Positions 6,989 through 14,251 of a stretch of DNA of 34,825 bases are shown here, in pieces. The DNA comes from Hoylesella loescheii DSM 19665 = JCM 12249 = ATCC 15930 (GTDB lineage Bacteria; Bacteroidota; Bacteroidia; Bacteroidales; Bacteroidaceae): the NCBI RefSeq assembly GCF_000378085.1, contig NZ_KB899229.1, positions 1 to 34,825 of the forward strand, read 5' to 3'. Each line of letters opens with the position of its first letter. Position 1 is the first letter of the stretch. The notes below the pieces were generated by a model. It saw only the letters and a program-made list of their open reading frames with translations. It had not been told where the DNA came from and searched no databases. Both the position numbers and the translations under genes were made by a program.

Positions 6989-7795
6989 TTACAGATAGTA
7001 GGAAAGCGGCTTTTCTTCCATCGTTCCCTCGTTATTGTTTTCTTTGTCTGTTTCGGGGACAGAAGTCATTTTTGTATCATTCTCCTGCAACTCCGTTTCT
7101 TCGACCTTGCGGATGGCAGCGAGTAGCTTCTGATGGTCTTGCTCCTGTCCGAGTGCGACTTCTTTCATGTATTCCATGAGCTCTGTCCCTCGTATCGCTT
7201 GCAGCGTTTCATGAACGTCAGTTTCGCTTTCCTCATCGAGTGCATCGTCATTCCTGTGCCAACCGTTGACACGGATAATGTCCCTTGCGAGAATAGCGGA
7301 CGGTGATACTTCGGGCAGAGAATCGTCTGCGATCAGGCTTTCACCTCGTCTGCCGATTTCCAATTCCAGTTCCTCACGGGCTATGGTGTCCTCATCTGGT
7401 TCGTCCATCGTGTAGTCGACATTCATCTCATTGTCGTCCTCCTCAGCGGTACTTCCTACCTTTTCGGTTGTATCCTGCCCTGTCGGGATATTTTGCCCTG
7501 CAAAAGTATCAGGATTTTCGGCTGAATTTTCAGACGGGGAAATGGCGGGAACTTCAGGGATAGACGAGGAAATGAAAGGCTTACTCCTACCTACCAAGAT
7601 ATGGCGGGCACTGTCTATTTGCTCTTGGGAAACAGAAGGCTTGGGACTTTCGCTGGGCCTGTTGTCTTTCTGTTTTGGGGTGTTCTTACCTGATAGAGCT
7701 GCTGAGTCTTGAAAAAGCCTCCAAAGGTATGCGGTACAGAGAAGCATCCATACTACACCCAAGAAAAGGAGAATATCTAAAAGAACAGTTTCCAT
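6989..7795 (-). CDS. traD: TraD-position protein (DUF4122-like), 268 aa
   Basis: The fourth gene of the traA-E series. An N-terminal membrane anchor (about residues 4-26, VLLDILLFLGVVWMLLCTAY) is followed by a long, very acidic, low-complexity region rich in E, D, S and P (DEPDEDTIAREELELEIG). The C-terminal part, VNGWHRNDDALDEESETDVH and then ETLQAIRGTELMEYMKEVAL, is the conserved section of Bacteroidetes TraD proteins. The ATG at 7795 lies 2 bp after the traC stop; a GTG at 7801 would add two residues and overlap traC. Its role in transfer is poorly known. The name comes from gene order plus sequence appearance. Confidence 0.78.
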   Translation of the reverse strand: METVLLDILLFLGVVWMLLCTAYLWRLFQDSAALSGKNTPKQKDNRPSESPKPSVSQEQIDSARHILVGRSKPFISSSIPEVPAISPSENSAENPDTFAGQNIPTGQDTTEKVGSTAEEDDNEMNVDYTMDEPDEDTIAREELELEIGRRGESLIADDSLPEVSPSAILARDIIRVNGWHRNDDALDEESETDVHETLQAIRGTELMEYMKEVALGQEQDHQKLLAAIRKVEETELQENDTKMTSVPETDKENNNEGTMEEKPLSYYL

Positions 7796-7797
7796 AT

Positions 7798-8274
7798 TCA
7801 CAGGTATAAGGTGTTTTTTAATTTCTGCTTGTCTGCTATCTCATTAATAAGCTCCTGATGGGCTTTGAGGTGATTGGTAAGGATATTCTCTATGTAAGCC
7901 GTCAACGTCGTTTCCGCCTTTGTATCGCGGAGAACATTGCGGAGTATGGTTAAGGTCTCTGTGTTGATCGTGAACCCCGATTTGTTTCGGGACCGCCTTG
8001 GAATAAAGAACTTGGTTTTGTAATCCTCCCATTGTTCCTCTGTGCTCTGCAGCATAAAATCAGCAAGGTAATCAGCCCCTGTCAAATCCTTGCGGTCTTC
8101 CATGAGATGCTGAGTTCCGGACGCAGTTTTCTTTACCTGAGTGGGATTGTCCGTGTTGTCTTCCTTGGTGTTTCTGTCTCTTATGTAAACCTGAAAGAAA
8201 ATGACACTGCAATATACAATCAGAAGAATATTGCTGAATACCAAGAATAAAATCAGAAAATCGATTGTTGTCAT
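7798..8274 (-). CDS. traC: TraC, DUF3408 protein, 158 aa
   Basis: An N-terminal membrane segment (about 5-27, DFLILFLVFSNILLIVYCSV) precedes a linker and a DUF3408 C-terminal region: FFIPRRSRNKSGFTINTETL, TILRNVLRDTKAETTLTAYI, ENILTNHL. That region resembles a ribbon-helix-helix fold and is shared with the next gene upstream (traB), so the two are paralogues. DUF3408 proteins always accompany the ParA-like traA at the head of the transfer operon. The exact role is unknown; a DNA-binding or operon-organising role has been guessed. It starts 4 bp after the traB stop and ends 2 bp before traD. Confidence 0.87.
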   Translation of the reverse strand: MTTIDFLILFLVFSNILLIVYCSVIFFQVYIRDRNTKEDNTDNPTQVKKTASGTQHLMEDRKDLTGADYLADFMLQSTEEQWEDYKTKFFIPRRSRNKSGFTINTETLTILRNVLRDTKAETTLTAYIENILTNHLKAHQELINEIADKQKLKNTLYL

Positions 8275-8278
8275 AATG

Positions 8279-8752
8279 CTATATTGTTATGGTTGTTTTA
8301 CGCCGTTGTCTTGCCGTGGCATTGTTGAGCAATTCCTTATGCTCTCTGAGGTGTTCACGCAAAATGTTGTCTATGTAGGATGCCATCGAGACCCGTTCAC
8401 CCAAGTCTTGCAGCACGTTCCTTAGTACCTGCAAGGTCTCCACGTTCATCGTGAAAGCTGTTTTTTCGCGGATACGGACAGCGTGGAAATAGCGTGTCCG
8501 GTAATCGTCCAATGAGAGCGCGGGAGTCTCATGCGGCACTTCTTTTGTCTTTTCCGCATTCGTTTCTTGGAGGACGGGAGTATTCCCTTGAACCGGCATA
8601 ATCTTCTTCGCCTCTTGTTGCTCGTTTTCTTCATCCTCATCGGGTGGGTCGAAGGCAAGTGTGTCCTTGGGCTTTCCTTTCATCACGCCGTCCTCCGACA
8701 TCTCCTTGAGCTTGGCTTCCAAGATTTTTCTCCGTTCGTCAATCCGTGCCAT
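8279..8752 (-). CDS. traB: TraB, DUF3408 protein, 157 aa
   Basis: The N-terminal half is charged and low-complexity (EAKLKEMSEDGVMKGKPKDT, PPDEDEENEQQEAKK) with no membrane segment. The C-terminal DUF3408 region (KTAFTMNVETLQVLRNVLQD, then MASYIDNILREHLREHKELL) parallels that of traC. The start overlaps the end of traA by 14 bp, so the two are probably translationally coupled. It is probably a cytosolic DNA-binding partner of the ParA-like TraA, by analogy with ParA and ribbon-helix-helix partners; this is an inference. Confidence 0.87.
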   Translation of the reverse strand: MARIDERRKILEAKLKEMSEDGVMKGKPKDTLAFDPPDEDEENEQQEAKKIMPVQGNTPVLQETNAEKTKEVPHETPALSLDDYRTRYFHAVRIREKTAFTMNVETLQVLRNVLQDLGERVSMASYIDNILREHLREHKELLNNATARQRRKTTITI

Positions 8753-9542
8753 TGCTCGCCTCCTTCTTTAGTCTGATATGCGTAAGCAGGCTGTCAATCA
8801 TCTCATCCAGCCCCGTGCCGGCACGCAGGGCTCTGCTTGGCGCAAGGTAGGTGGAACGGAATGTTCCACGGAAACCGTATTGTTCCAGCTCGTGACTGAA
8901 ACGGTGGGCGGCATAGACATGCTCGTCAAACAGCGTGTAGCCCTCGTTCCTGATGTATTCGCTGTATTTTTCTATCAGCGTACTCTTCACCCGTCTGTCC
9001 ACCTTGTTCCAAAGGAGCATGACGTCCTTAATGCGTGCCCCCGTCATCGACACGCCCAAGTCCTGCATGGTCTTGGCATAGGCAAGGCAGGAGACCATTG
9101 ACTGCACATCTGCCTCGATGGGTGAAAGGATATAGTCCATTTCAAGTGAGAGTTCCAGAAGGTCGCTCGTCCCCGCATGCCCGGGAAAGTCGAAAGCCAC
9201 CAGGTCAAAGCGTTTCTTTGGGTTCTTGCAGATGTGTTCGGCAGCCTTGGCGATGGCGCTCTTCGGGTCGGCCTTAAGCACACGGTAGGAGACACGCCCC
9301 AGTGCAGAGAAATAGTCGTTCATCTGCTGGGAAACCAAGGGATCACCCTCAACAAAGGTCTTTTCCCTTTGGCGGAGCTTGTAAAAGGAATCCTGTGACA
9401 GGTCGCAGTCCACGATGAAGAGTTCGATGCCTTTCTCATAATAGAGGATGCTGCTGACGATTTCTGCCAGCGTGCTTTTTCCGACACCTCCCTTCTGGGA
9501 GGAAAAGCCCAGAAAAATGGGCGATGTGTTTGTCTGTTCCAT
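8739..9542 (-). CDS. traA: TraA, ParA/MinD-like ATPase, 267 aa
   Basis: A deviant Walker A motif (SSQKGGVGKSTLAEIVSS, residues about 15-32) begins a ParA-type P-loop ATPase. FIVDCDLSQDSFYKLRQRE and LVAFDFPGHAGTSDLLELSL are the second and third ATP-site segments. The C-terminus has KVDRRVKSTLIEKYSEYI. It is the first gene of the tra operon in CTnDOT-type elements. The open frame reaches 9620, but ATG 9542 (MEQTNTSPIFLGFSSQKGG) matches the family N-terminus; the extra codons lie in the repeat-rich leader. Length is normal. It may position the element or the transfer complex together with TraB and TraC. It is divergent from the mob genes. Confidence 0.9.
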   Translation of the reverse strand: MEQTNTSPIFLGFSSQKGGVGKSTLAEIVSSILYYEKGIELFIVDCDLSQDSFYKLRQREKTFVEGDPLVSQQMNDYFSALGRVSYRVLKADPKSAIAKAAEHICKNPKKRFDLVAFDFPGHAGTSDLLELSLEMDYILSPIEADVQSMVSCLAYAKTMQDLGVSMTGARIKDVMLLWNKVDRRVKSTLIEKYSEYIRNEGYTLFDEHVYAAHRFSHELEQYGFRGTFRSTYLAPSRALRAGTGLDEMIDSLLTHIRLKKEASNGTD

Positions 9543-9559
9543 TGCGATAGATATTTTTA

Positions 9560-9827
9560 TTTGTTGAACTGTCTTTTGAGCGATATGCCGTTTGGACGTT
9601 TGATAGTTCGATAGAACCATCGACAGTTTGTTTTATAGTTTGTCTTGCCGATCTGTCGGTCATTTGACTTATCAATCATTTGTTCTATCAACCATTCGGT
9701 TTGTCGAGAGTTCGAGAAATCTACATCTCGAAATGTCGAACTATCGATAAATCGAACAATCTGTTTCCCGAACTTTTTATCGTCCTTTTGAACGTTTGTT
9801 CGAGCGATTGTCCGCTCGTTCTGTCTG
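9560..9827. repeat. Control region with degenerate repeats of about 12-bp period
   Basis: The divergent traA/mob intergenic region is built of many short related words: GATAGTTCGA, ATCGACAGTTTG, TATCGATAAATCGAAC, GAACGTTTGTTCGAGCGAT, GTCGAACTATCGAT. Laid out in steps of 12, words such as TATC, GAAC, TTTGTC and TTCGA keep their phase over most of 20 units. Frames open through it are low-complexity and I reject them as genes. It is a plausible binding array, for example for TraA/TraB or a regulator, or a centromere-like site. Confidence 0.6.
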
Positions 9828-9925
9828 CAAAATAAAAGCTTTTTCGATAGATTTTTCTATGCCTGTGAAGTATAGGGAAATGAAAGGAAAAAGAGGGAAT
9901 ATTACTGATAATGAGATATTTGGAA

Positions 9926-9950
9926 ATCCGCCGTAACTTTGCAGGCGGAT
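9926..9950 (+). promoter_or_regulatory. Probable mob operon promoter inside an inverted repeat
   Basis: TAACTTTG at 9934-9941 fits the Bacteroidetes -7 box. It sits in the 11-bp spacer of a perfect 7-bp inverted repeat, ATCCGCC (9926-9932) and GGCGGAT (9944-9950). A repressor bound to the repeat would cover the promoter. No -33 TTTG is found at the right spacing. The -7 box lies 16 bp before the ATG of the small ORF at 9958. Confidence 0.5.
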
Positions 9951-9957
9951 AGAGCAC

Positions 9958-10137
9958 ATGGAGGTAAACTACCCGAAGCGGACACCCTTACAGGTGGATG
10001 CTTCCATCGCATCAGCTCTTGATATTGGCAAGGTGTGTCTTTGTGACACAAACCGCCGTTTGTACCACAAAGACCCTTGCCCCGAAGGGGAGATGAATTA
10101 CTCCAAAGTCGTAATTAAGAAAACAGAACAGATATGA
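9958..10137 (+). CDS. Small hypothetical protein (59 aa) coupled to mobA
   Basis: ATG 9958 opens an uninterrupted 59-codon frame beginning MEVNYPKRTPLQVDASIASA and ending YSKVVIKKTEQI. Its TGA overlaps the mobA ATG by four bases (ATGA), the classic arrangement of coupled genes, and a -7 box lies just upstream. No domain is recognised; it has three cysteines (CLCDT and DPCPE), too few and too oddly spaced to claim a zinc site. The same DNA contains the strong stem-loop at 10037-10074, so the conservation may be for DNA or RNA structure rather than protein. Whether it is translated is uncertain. Confidence 0.5.
   Translation: MEVNYPKRTPLQVDASIASALDIGKVCLCDTNRRLYHKDPCPEGEMNYSKVVIKKTEQI
10037..10090. 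other. Long stem-loop plus second hairpin: candidate oriT or RNA control element
   Basis: Outer arms GTCTTTGTG (10037-10045) and CACAAAGAC (10066-10074) pair perfectly. Inside them ACAAAC (10048-10053) and GTTTGT (10058-10063) pair perfectly around a CGCC loop. The two stems are separated by a symmetric AC/AC internal loop, so 15 base pairs form in 38 nt. A second hairpin, CCCC-GAA-GGGG, follows at 10080-10090. It lies 44-97 bp upstream of mobA, where the transfer origins of Bacteroides mobilisable and conjugative elements usually lie. No nic site can be assigned by eye. Confidence 0.55.
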
Positions 10138-10553
10138 AAAAGGACACGGAACACGGTTCAGAACGAAAACAAGCGGAAAAGCCACGTTGGGACAACTGGC
10201 ATGTACGCCTTCCTAACCCGAAGGACCAACAAAGGGCGATTGATTTGTTTCAGCGTTCGGGCGCAGAAACCAAGTCGGATTTCGTGCGTGGACGTATTCT
10301 TGGTGAGCATTTCAAGGTGATTACGGTGGATAAATCTGCCGTGGAATATTACCGCAAACTCTCAGAACTGACAGCACAGATTCATAAGATTGGCGTGCTG
10401 TATAACCAGACCGTGCGTGCCATCAACAGCTATCACAGCGTGAAAACCGCACAGATACTGCTTGAGAAGTTGGAGAAATTGTCGGCTCAAATCATCGCCT
10501 TGCAGGAGCAGGCTATCAATTTAACCATTGATTATAGAAAGAAGAAGTATTGA
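10134..10553 (+). CDS. mobA: MobA, relaxosome accessory protein, 139 aa
   Basis: A small basic protein with an N-terminal part WDNWHVRLPNPKDQQRAIDL and SGAETKSDFVRGRILGEHFK, which looks like a ribbon-helix-helix DNA-binding domain of the plasmid mobilisation type. The helical C-terminal half (KLSELTAQIHKIGVLYNQTV, then TAQILLEKLEKLSAQIIALQ) is as in MobC-type relaxosome proteins. It is expected to bind the transfer origin and help the relaxase nick. It precedes the relaxase gene by 16 bp and overlaps the stop of the small ORF upstream by 4 bp. Length is normal for the Bacteroidetes MobA family. Confidence 0.87.
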   Translation: MKKDTEHGSERKQAEKPRWDNWHVRLPNPKDQQRAIDLFQRSGAETKSDFVRGRILGEHFKVITVDKSAVEYYRKLSELTAQIHKIGVLYNQTVRAINSYHSVKTAQILLEKLEKLSAQIIALQEQAINLTIDYRKKKY

Positions 10554-10569
10554 GAATTTAGTTAGAAAA

Positions 10570-11850
10570 ATGATAGCAAAAATTTCAGCAACGGAGAACC
10601 TTGGAGGTGCACTCGGCTACAACTTCAAGAAGGTAGAGAAAGGAGAGGCGAGTATTCTTCTTGCTGCTGAGTTGTATCAGAGCAAGGAAGGTCGTTATGC
10701 GATGGAGGATGTACTGGCCGACATGGAGGCATTGATGCCGAAGGTATGCCGAACGAAGAAAACGGTGTTCCATTGTTCCCTTAATCCGCATCCGGACGAG
10801 AAGCTCTCAGATGAAACACTCACGCAGATTGCCAAGGAGTATATGGAGGCACTCGGCTATGGCAACCAACCCTATATCGTCTTCAAGCACAGCGACATCG
10901 CCCGTGAGCATATACACATCGTATCACTTCGAGTGGACAGCCGTGGACAAAAGATTAACGACAAGTTTGAAAAGCGAAGGAGCAAGCAGATTACCGATGC
11001 CTTGGAAAGGAAGTATAACCTCATCCTAAGTTCAAAGGTTACTGACAAAGCGATGAAAGAAACGCCCAAGATTGATACCACCCAAAGAAATATCAAGGAG
11101 CAAGTGGCAAACATTGTCCGCATGGTGCTGAAGCATTATTGTTTCTGTTCCTTGGGCGAACTGAACGCCATCCTTTCTGCATACAACCTTACCGTAGAGG
11201 AAATCAGAACAGAGTTTCGGGGAAAGAAATATGACGGACTTGTCTATGTTCTGACTGATGGCAAGGGTAACAAGGTAAGCACACCCATCAACGCATCGGA
11301 CATCGGTCGTGGTGTGGGTTATACTGCTGTACAGAACAGGATGCAGAAGTCGAAACAAGCTATCAAACCATTGATATCAATCATAAGGTACAGGGTGTTA
11401 CAAGCTATGCGCACCTCTCCTCAAACAGAGAAAGACCTGCGGAGCAGATTGGAGGAACAAGGCTTGCGTGTGTTTATCCGAAAGAACGAAAGCGGGCGCA
11501 TCTATGGCATCACCTTCATTGACGACAAGGAGGGCGTTGCGCTCAATGGCTCACGCTTGGGCAAAGGATATGCTGCCAATATATTCAATGGTTATTTCTC
11601 CAATCCAACGGACAACCCATTCTTGGACGAGACGCTGTACGGCTGTCCGTCTGTCCGTTTGGATCAATCTGCAACCGTTCACCCTTCGCAGCTAAATACG
11701 GAGGAAAGCGACAACCTTGTCGATGAACTTATCGAGGATATAGCAGATGGTTCATTCCTATCTACGGGCAACGATGATTGGAAGGAGGCGGCGTGGCAGC
11801 GTAAGCTCCGAAAACTAAGTAAGGTAAATATTAGACGAAGAAAACGTTAA
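10570..11850 (+). CDS. mobB: MobB, relaxase/mobilisation nuclease, 426 aa
   Basis: The enzyme nicks DNA at oriT and stays attached to the transferred strand. The N-terminus MIAKISATENLGGALGYNFK (Y17 is the candidate catalytic tyrosine) and HCSLNPHPDE (68-77) lead to the metal-binding histidine motif EHIHIVSLRVD (H114, H116). KINDKFEKRRSKQITDALER follows. This is the relaxase family (PF03432) layout of Bacteroidetes MobB. A further in-frame ATG at 10528 would overlap mobA; ATG 10570 matches the family N-terminus and is preferred. The C-terminal region past about 190 is less conserved and helical. The frame is intact. The motif I and III residues are assigned by eye only. Confidence 0.9.
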   Translation: MIAKISATENLGGALGYNFKKVEKGEASILLAAELYQSKEGRYAMEDVLADMEALMPKVCRTKKTVFHCSLNPHPDEKLSDETLTQIAKEYMEALGYGNQPYIVFKHSDIAREHIHIVSLRVDSRGQKINDKFEKRRSKQITDALERKYNLILSSKVTDKAMKETPKIDTTQRNIKEQVANIVRMVLKHYCFCSLGELNAILSAYNLTVEEIRTEFRGKKYDGLVYVLTDGKGNKVSTPINASDIGRGVGYTAVQNRMQKSKQAIKPLISIIRYRVLQAMRTSPQTEKDLRSRLEEQGLRVFIRKNESGRIYGITFIDDKEGVALNGSRLGKGYAANIFNGYFSNPTDNPFLDETLYGCPSVRLDQSATVHPSQLNTEESDNLVDELIEDIADGSFLSTGNDDWKEAAWQRKLRKLSKVNIRRRKR

Positions 11851-11945
11851 ATAAATGAGCATTTCCAACTCCCTTCTCCTTTTCTTCCCTTTGGTCAGAG
11901 ACCGTTGGTTCGGAGGGGTTGGAGGAGGCTACAAAAAATAGCATT

Positions 11946-13943
11946 ATGGCACAGGAAGATGATTTAAGGGCATTAGGAAAAGTCATGGACTTTATGAGAG
12001 GCATATCAGTGTTATTCCTCCTCGTTAACTGTTATTGGTTCTGTTACGAGGCATTTCATGTCTGGGGTTTTACGCTTGGAATCATTGATAAGATACTGAT
12101 GAATTTCCAGCGTACCACAGGATTGTTTTCGTCCATCCTCTGGACAAAACTCTTTTGTGTGGTATTTCTCGCTTTGTCCTGCCTTGGAACAAAGGGCGTG
12201 AAAGAGGAGAAAATCACGTGGCCGAAGATTTGGACAGTGCTTTTCTCCGGATTTGTCTTTTTCTTTCTCAACTGGTGGCTGTTGGCATTGCCCATCGGCA
12301 AGATTGGAGCGGCTTCGCTCTATATCTTTACGCTTTCCGTTGGCTATATCTGCCTGCTGATGGGTGGTGTGTGGATGAGCCGACTGCTCAAAAACAATCT
12401 GATGGACGATGTATTCAATACGGAGAACGAGAGCTTCATGCAGGAAACGCGATTGATGGAAAATGAATACTCTGTCAATCTCCCTACACGTTTTTACTAT
12501 AAGAAGAAGTGGAACAAAGGTTGGATTAACGTGGTCAATCCATTTCGTGCCTCGATGGTGCTCGGAACTCCGGGTTCTGGTAAGTCCTACGCCATTGTGA
12601 ACAACTATATCAAGCAGCAGATTGAAAAAGGCTTTGCCATGTATATCTACGACTACAAGTTCCCAGACCTTTCTGAGATTGCTTACAATCACTTGCTTCA
12701 TCATTTGAATGCCTACAAGGTAAAACCACAGTTCTATGTCATCAACTTTGATGACCCAAGAAAGTCGCACCGCTGTAATCCCATCAATCCAGCCTTTATG
12801 ACAGACATCTCAGATGCCTACGAGAGCGCCTACACCATTATGCTCAACCTTAACCGTTCGTGGATACAGAAGCAGGGGGATTTCTTTGTGGAGTCGCCAA
12901 TTATCCTGTTGGCTGCCATCATCTGGTTCCTGAAAATCTATGAGAATGGGAAGTATTGCACATTTCCTCATGCGATAGAGTTTCTTAACCGTCCCTACGC
13001 ACAGATATTCCCGATACTTACTTCCTACGATGAGCTTTCCAACTACCTTTCCCCTTTTATGGACGCATGGGAGGGTGGAGCACAGGACCAGTTGCAGGGA
13101 CAGATAGCCAGTGCCAAAATACCACTGTCTCGTATGATAAGCCCTGCCCTTTATTGGGTGATGACGGGCGATGATTTCTCGCTCGACATCAACAATCCCA
13201 ACGAGCCAAAGGTGTTGGTCGTAGGAAATAATCCCGACCGACAAAACATTTATTCTGCAGCACTCGGACTTTATAACAGTCGTATCGTGAAACTCATCAA
13301 TAAGAAAAAGCAACTCAAATCGTCTGTTATAATAGATGAGTTGCCGACAATCTACTTCCGTGGATTAGATAACTTGATTGCCACAGCACGAAGCAATAAG
13401 GTAGCGGTGTGTTTGGGCTTTCAGGACTTCTCACAGCTCACCCGTGATTATGGCGACAAGGAAAGCAAGGTGATACAGAATACGGTCGGTAATGTCTTTT
13501 CCGGGCAGGTAGTGGGAGAAACAGCCAAGACACTTTCCGAGCGTTTCGGCAAGGTACTTCAGCAACGGCAGTCTATGACCATCAATCGCAACGATAAGTC
13601 CACTTCTATCTCCACACAGATGGATAGCCTTATCCCAGCATCGAAAATCAGCAATCTCACACAAGGTATGTTTGTAGGAGCAGTGTCCGATAACTTTGAC
13701 GAGCGCATTGAGCAGAAAATTTTCCATGCTGAGATTGTGGTGGATAGTGCCAAAGTCTCTGCTGAAATGAAAGTTTATCAGTCTATACCCACTATCGCAG
13801 ACTTCAAAAACGAAGATGGCTCCGATAATCTCAAAGAGACTATCGAAGCCAACTATAAACGTGTTAAACAAGATATATTATCCCTTGTTAGTTCTGAGAT
13901 AGAACGAATAAAAAATAATCCACATCTTAGTCATTTGATATAG
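11946..13943 (+). CDS. mobC: MobC (TraG/VirD4-type coupling protein), 665 aa
   Basis: A type IV coupling protein links the relaxase-DNA complex to the secretion channel and drives it by ATP hydrolysis. Four N-terminal membrane segments (about 19-48, 64-81, 95-116, 120-145) are followed by Walker A GTPGSGKS (207-214) and a Walker B-like SSVIIDELPTIYFRG (about 458-472). VCLGFQDFSQLTRDYGDKES fits the TraM recognition and signature region of the family (YWF/TraG-DBD_C). The open frame starts at 11919 but ATG 11946 (MAQEDDLRALGKVMDFMRG) fits the family. It lies 95 bp after mobB. Intact, though its partner TraG-L proteins are missing here. Confidence 0.92.
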   Translation: MAQEDDLRALGKVMDFMRGISVLFLLVNCYWFCYEAFHVWGFTLGIIDKILMNFQRTTGLFSSILWTKLFCVVFLALSCLGTKGVKEEKITWPKIWTVLFSGFVFFFLNWWLLALPIGKIGAASLYIFTLSVGYICLLMGGVWMSRLLKNNLMDDVFNTENESFMQETRLMENEYSVNLPTRFYYKKKWNKGWINVVNPFRASMVLGTPGSGKSYAIVNNYIKQQIEKGFAMYIYDYKFPDLSEIAYNHLLHHLNAYKVKPQFYVINFDDPRKSHRCNPINPAFMTDISDAYESAYTIMLNLNRSWIQKQGDFFVESPIILLAAIIWFLKIYENGKYCTFPHAIEFLNRPYAQIFPILTSYDELSNYLSPFMDAWEGGAQDQLQGQIASAKIPLSRMISPALYWVMTGDDFSLDINNPNEPKVLVVGNNPDRQNIYSAALGLYNSRIVKLINKKKQLKSSVIIDELPTIYFRGLDNLIATARSNKVAVCLGFQDFSQLTRDYGDKESKVIQNTVGNVFSGQVVGETAKTLSERFGKVLQQRQSMTINRNDKSTSISTQMDSLIPASKISNLTQGMFVGAVSDNFDERIEQKIFHAEIVVDSAKVSAEMKVYQSIPTIADFKNEDGSDNLKETIEANYKRVKQDILSLVSSEIERIKNNPHLSHLI

Positions 13944-13980
13944 CCTATATAATACATACAAATATTAGCAAAGAATGTAA

Positions 13981-14187
13981 GACTATATTCGTTCAAAATC
14001 GTTTAGAGAGTCTCTTATTCCTCTAAAGGATAAAGAGAATAAGTCTTTTCACGCCTATTATTGTCATTTACACCCAACTTATAGAGAATACTCTTATCCC
14101 GAACTTGTATCATCAATAAAAGGTTCGCTATTTATTAGATTTGTAATTATTTTGACAAAATGTAGATTTAAAATTGATTTAGGATGA
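13981..14187 (+). other. Open frame of 68 codons without a start, possible gene remnant
   Basis: This lies in the 308-bp gap between mobC and glpT. It begins right after an ATG-TAA pair at 13975-13980 and reads YIRSKSFRESLIPLKDKEN, then SFHAYYCHLHPTYREYSYPE, ending at a TGA at 14185-14187. The composition is protein-like but no family is recognised and there is no ATG, GTG or usable TTG start. It may be the decayed end of a gene displaced when the cargo operon was acquired. No terminator is seen in the gap; a tight palindrome TACAGAT-C-ATCTGTA occurs at 14226-14240. Confidence 0.25.
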
Positions 14188-14251
14188 AAACAAAAAATGC
14201 AAATAATTCAATAGTTTTGTTGTCATACAGATCATCTGTAATTCTTATATC

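Noticed and set aside
9436..9957. Minus-strand frames through the traA leader
   Set aside because: They translate the 12-bp word array and overlap the true traA start; there is no domain and the composition is low-complexity.
12012..12770. 252-codon minus-strand frame opposite mobC
   Set aside because: Antisense shadow of the coupling-protein gene, whose membrane segments and Walker A are on the plus strand.
14226..14240. Palindrome TACAGAT-C-ATCTGTA as terminator of the glpT operon
   Set aside because: A one-base loop cannot form in RNA and no T-run follows on the minus strand.
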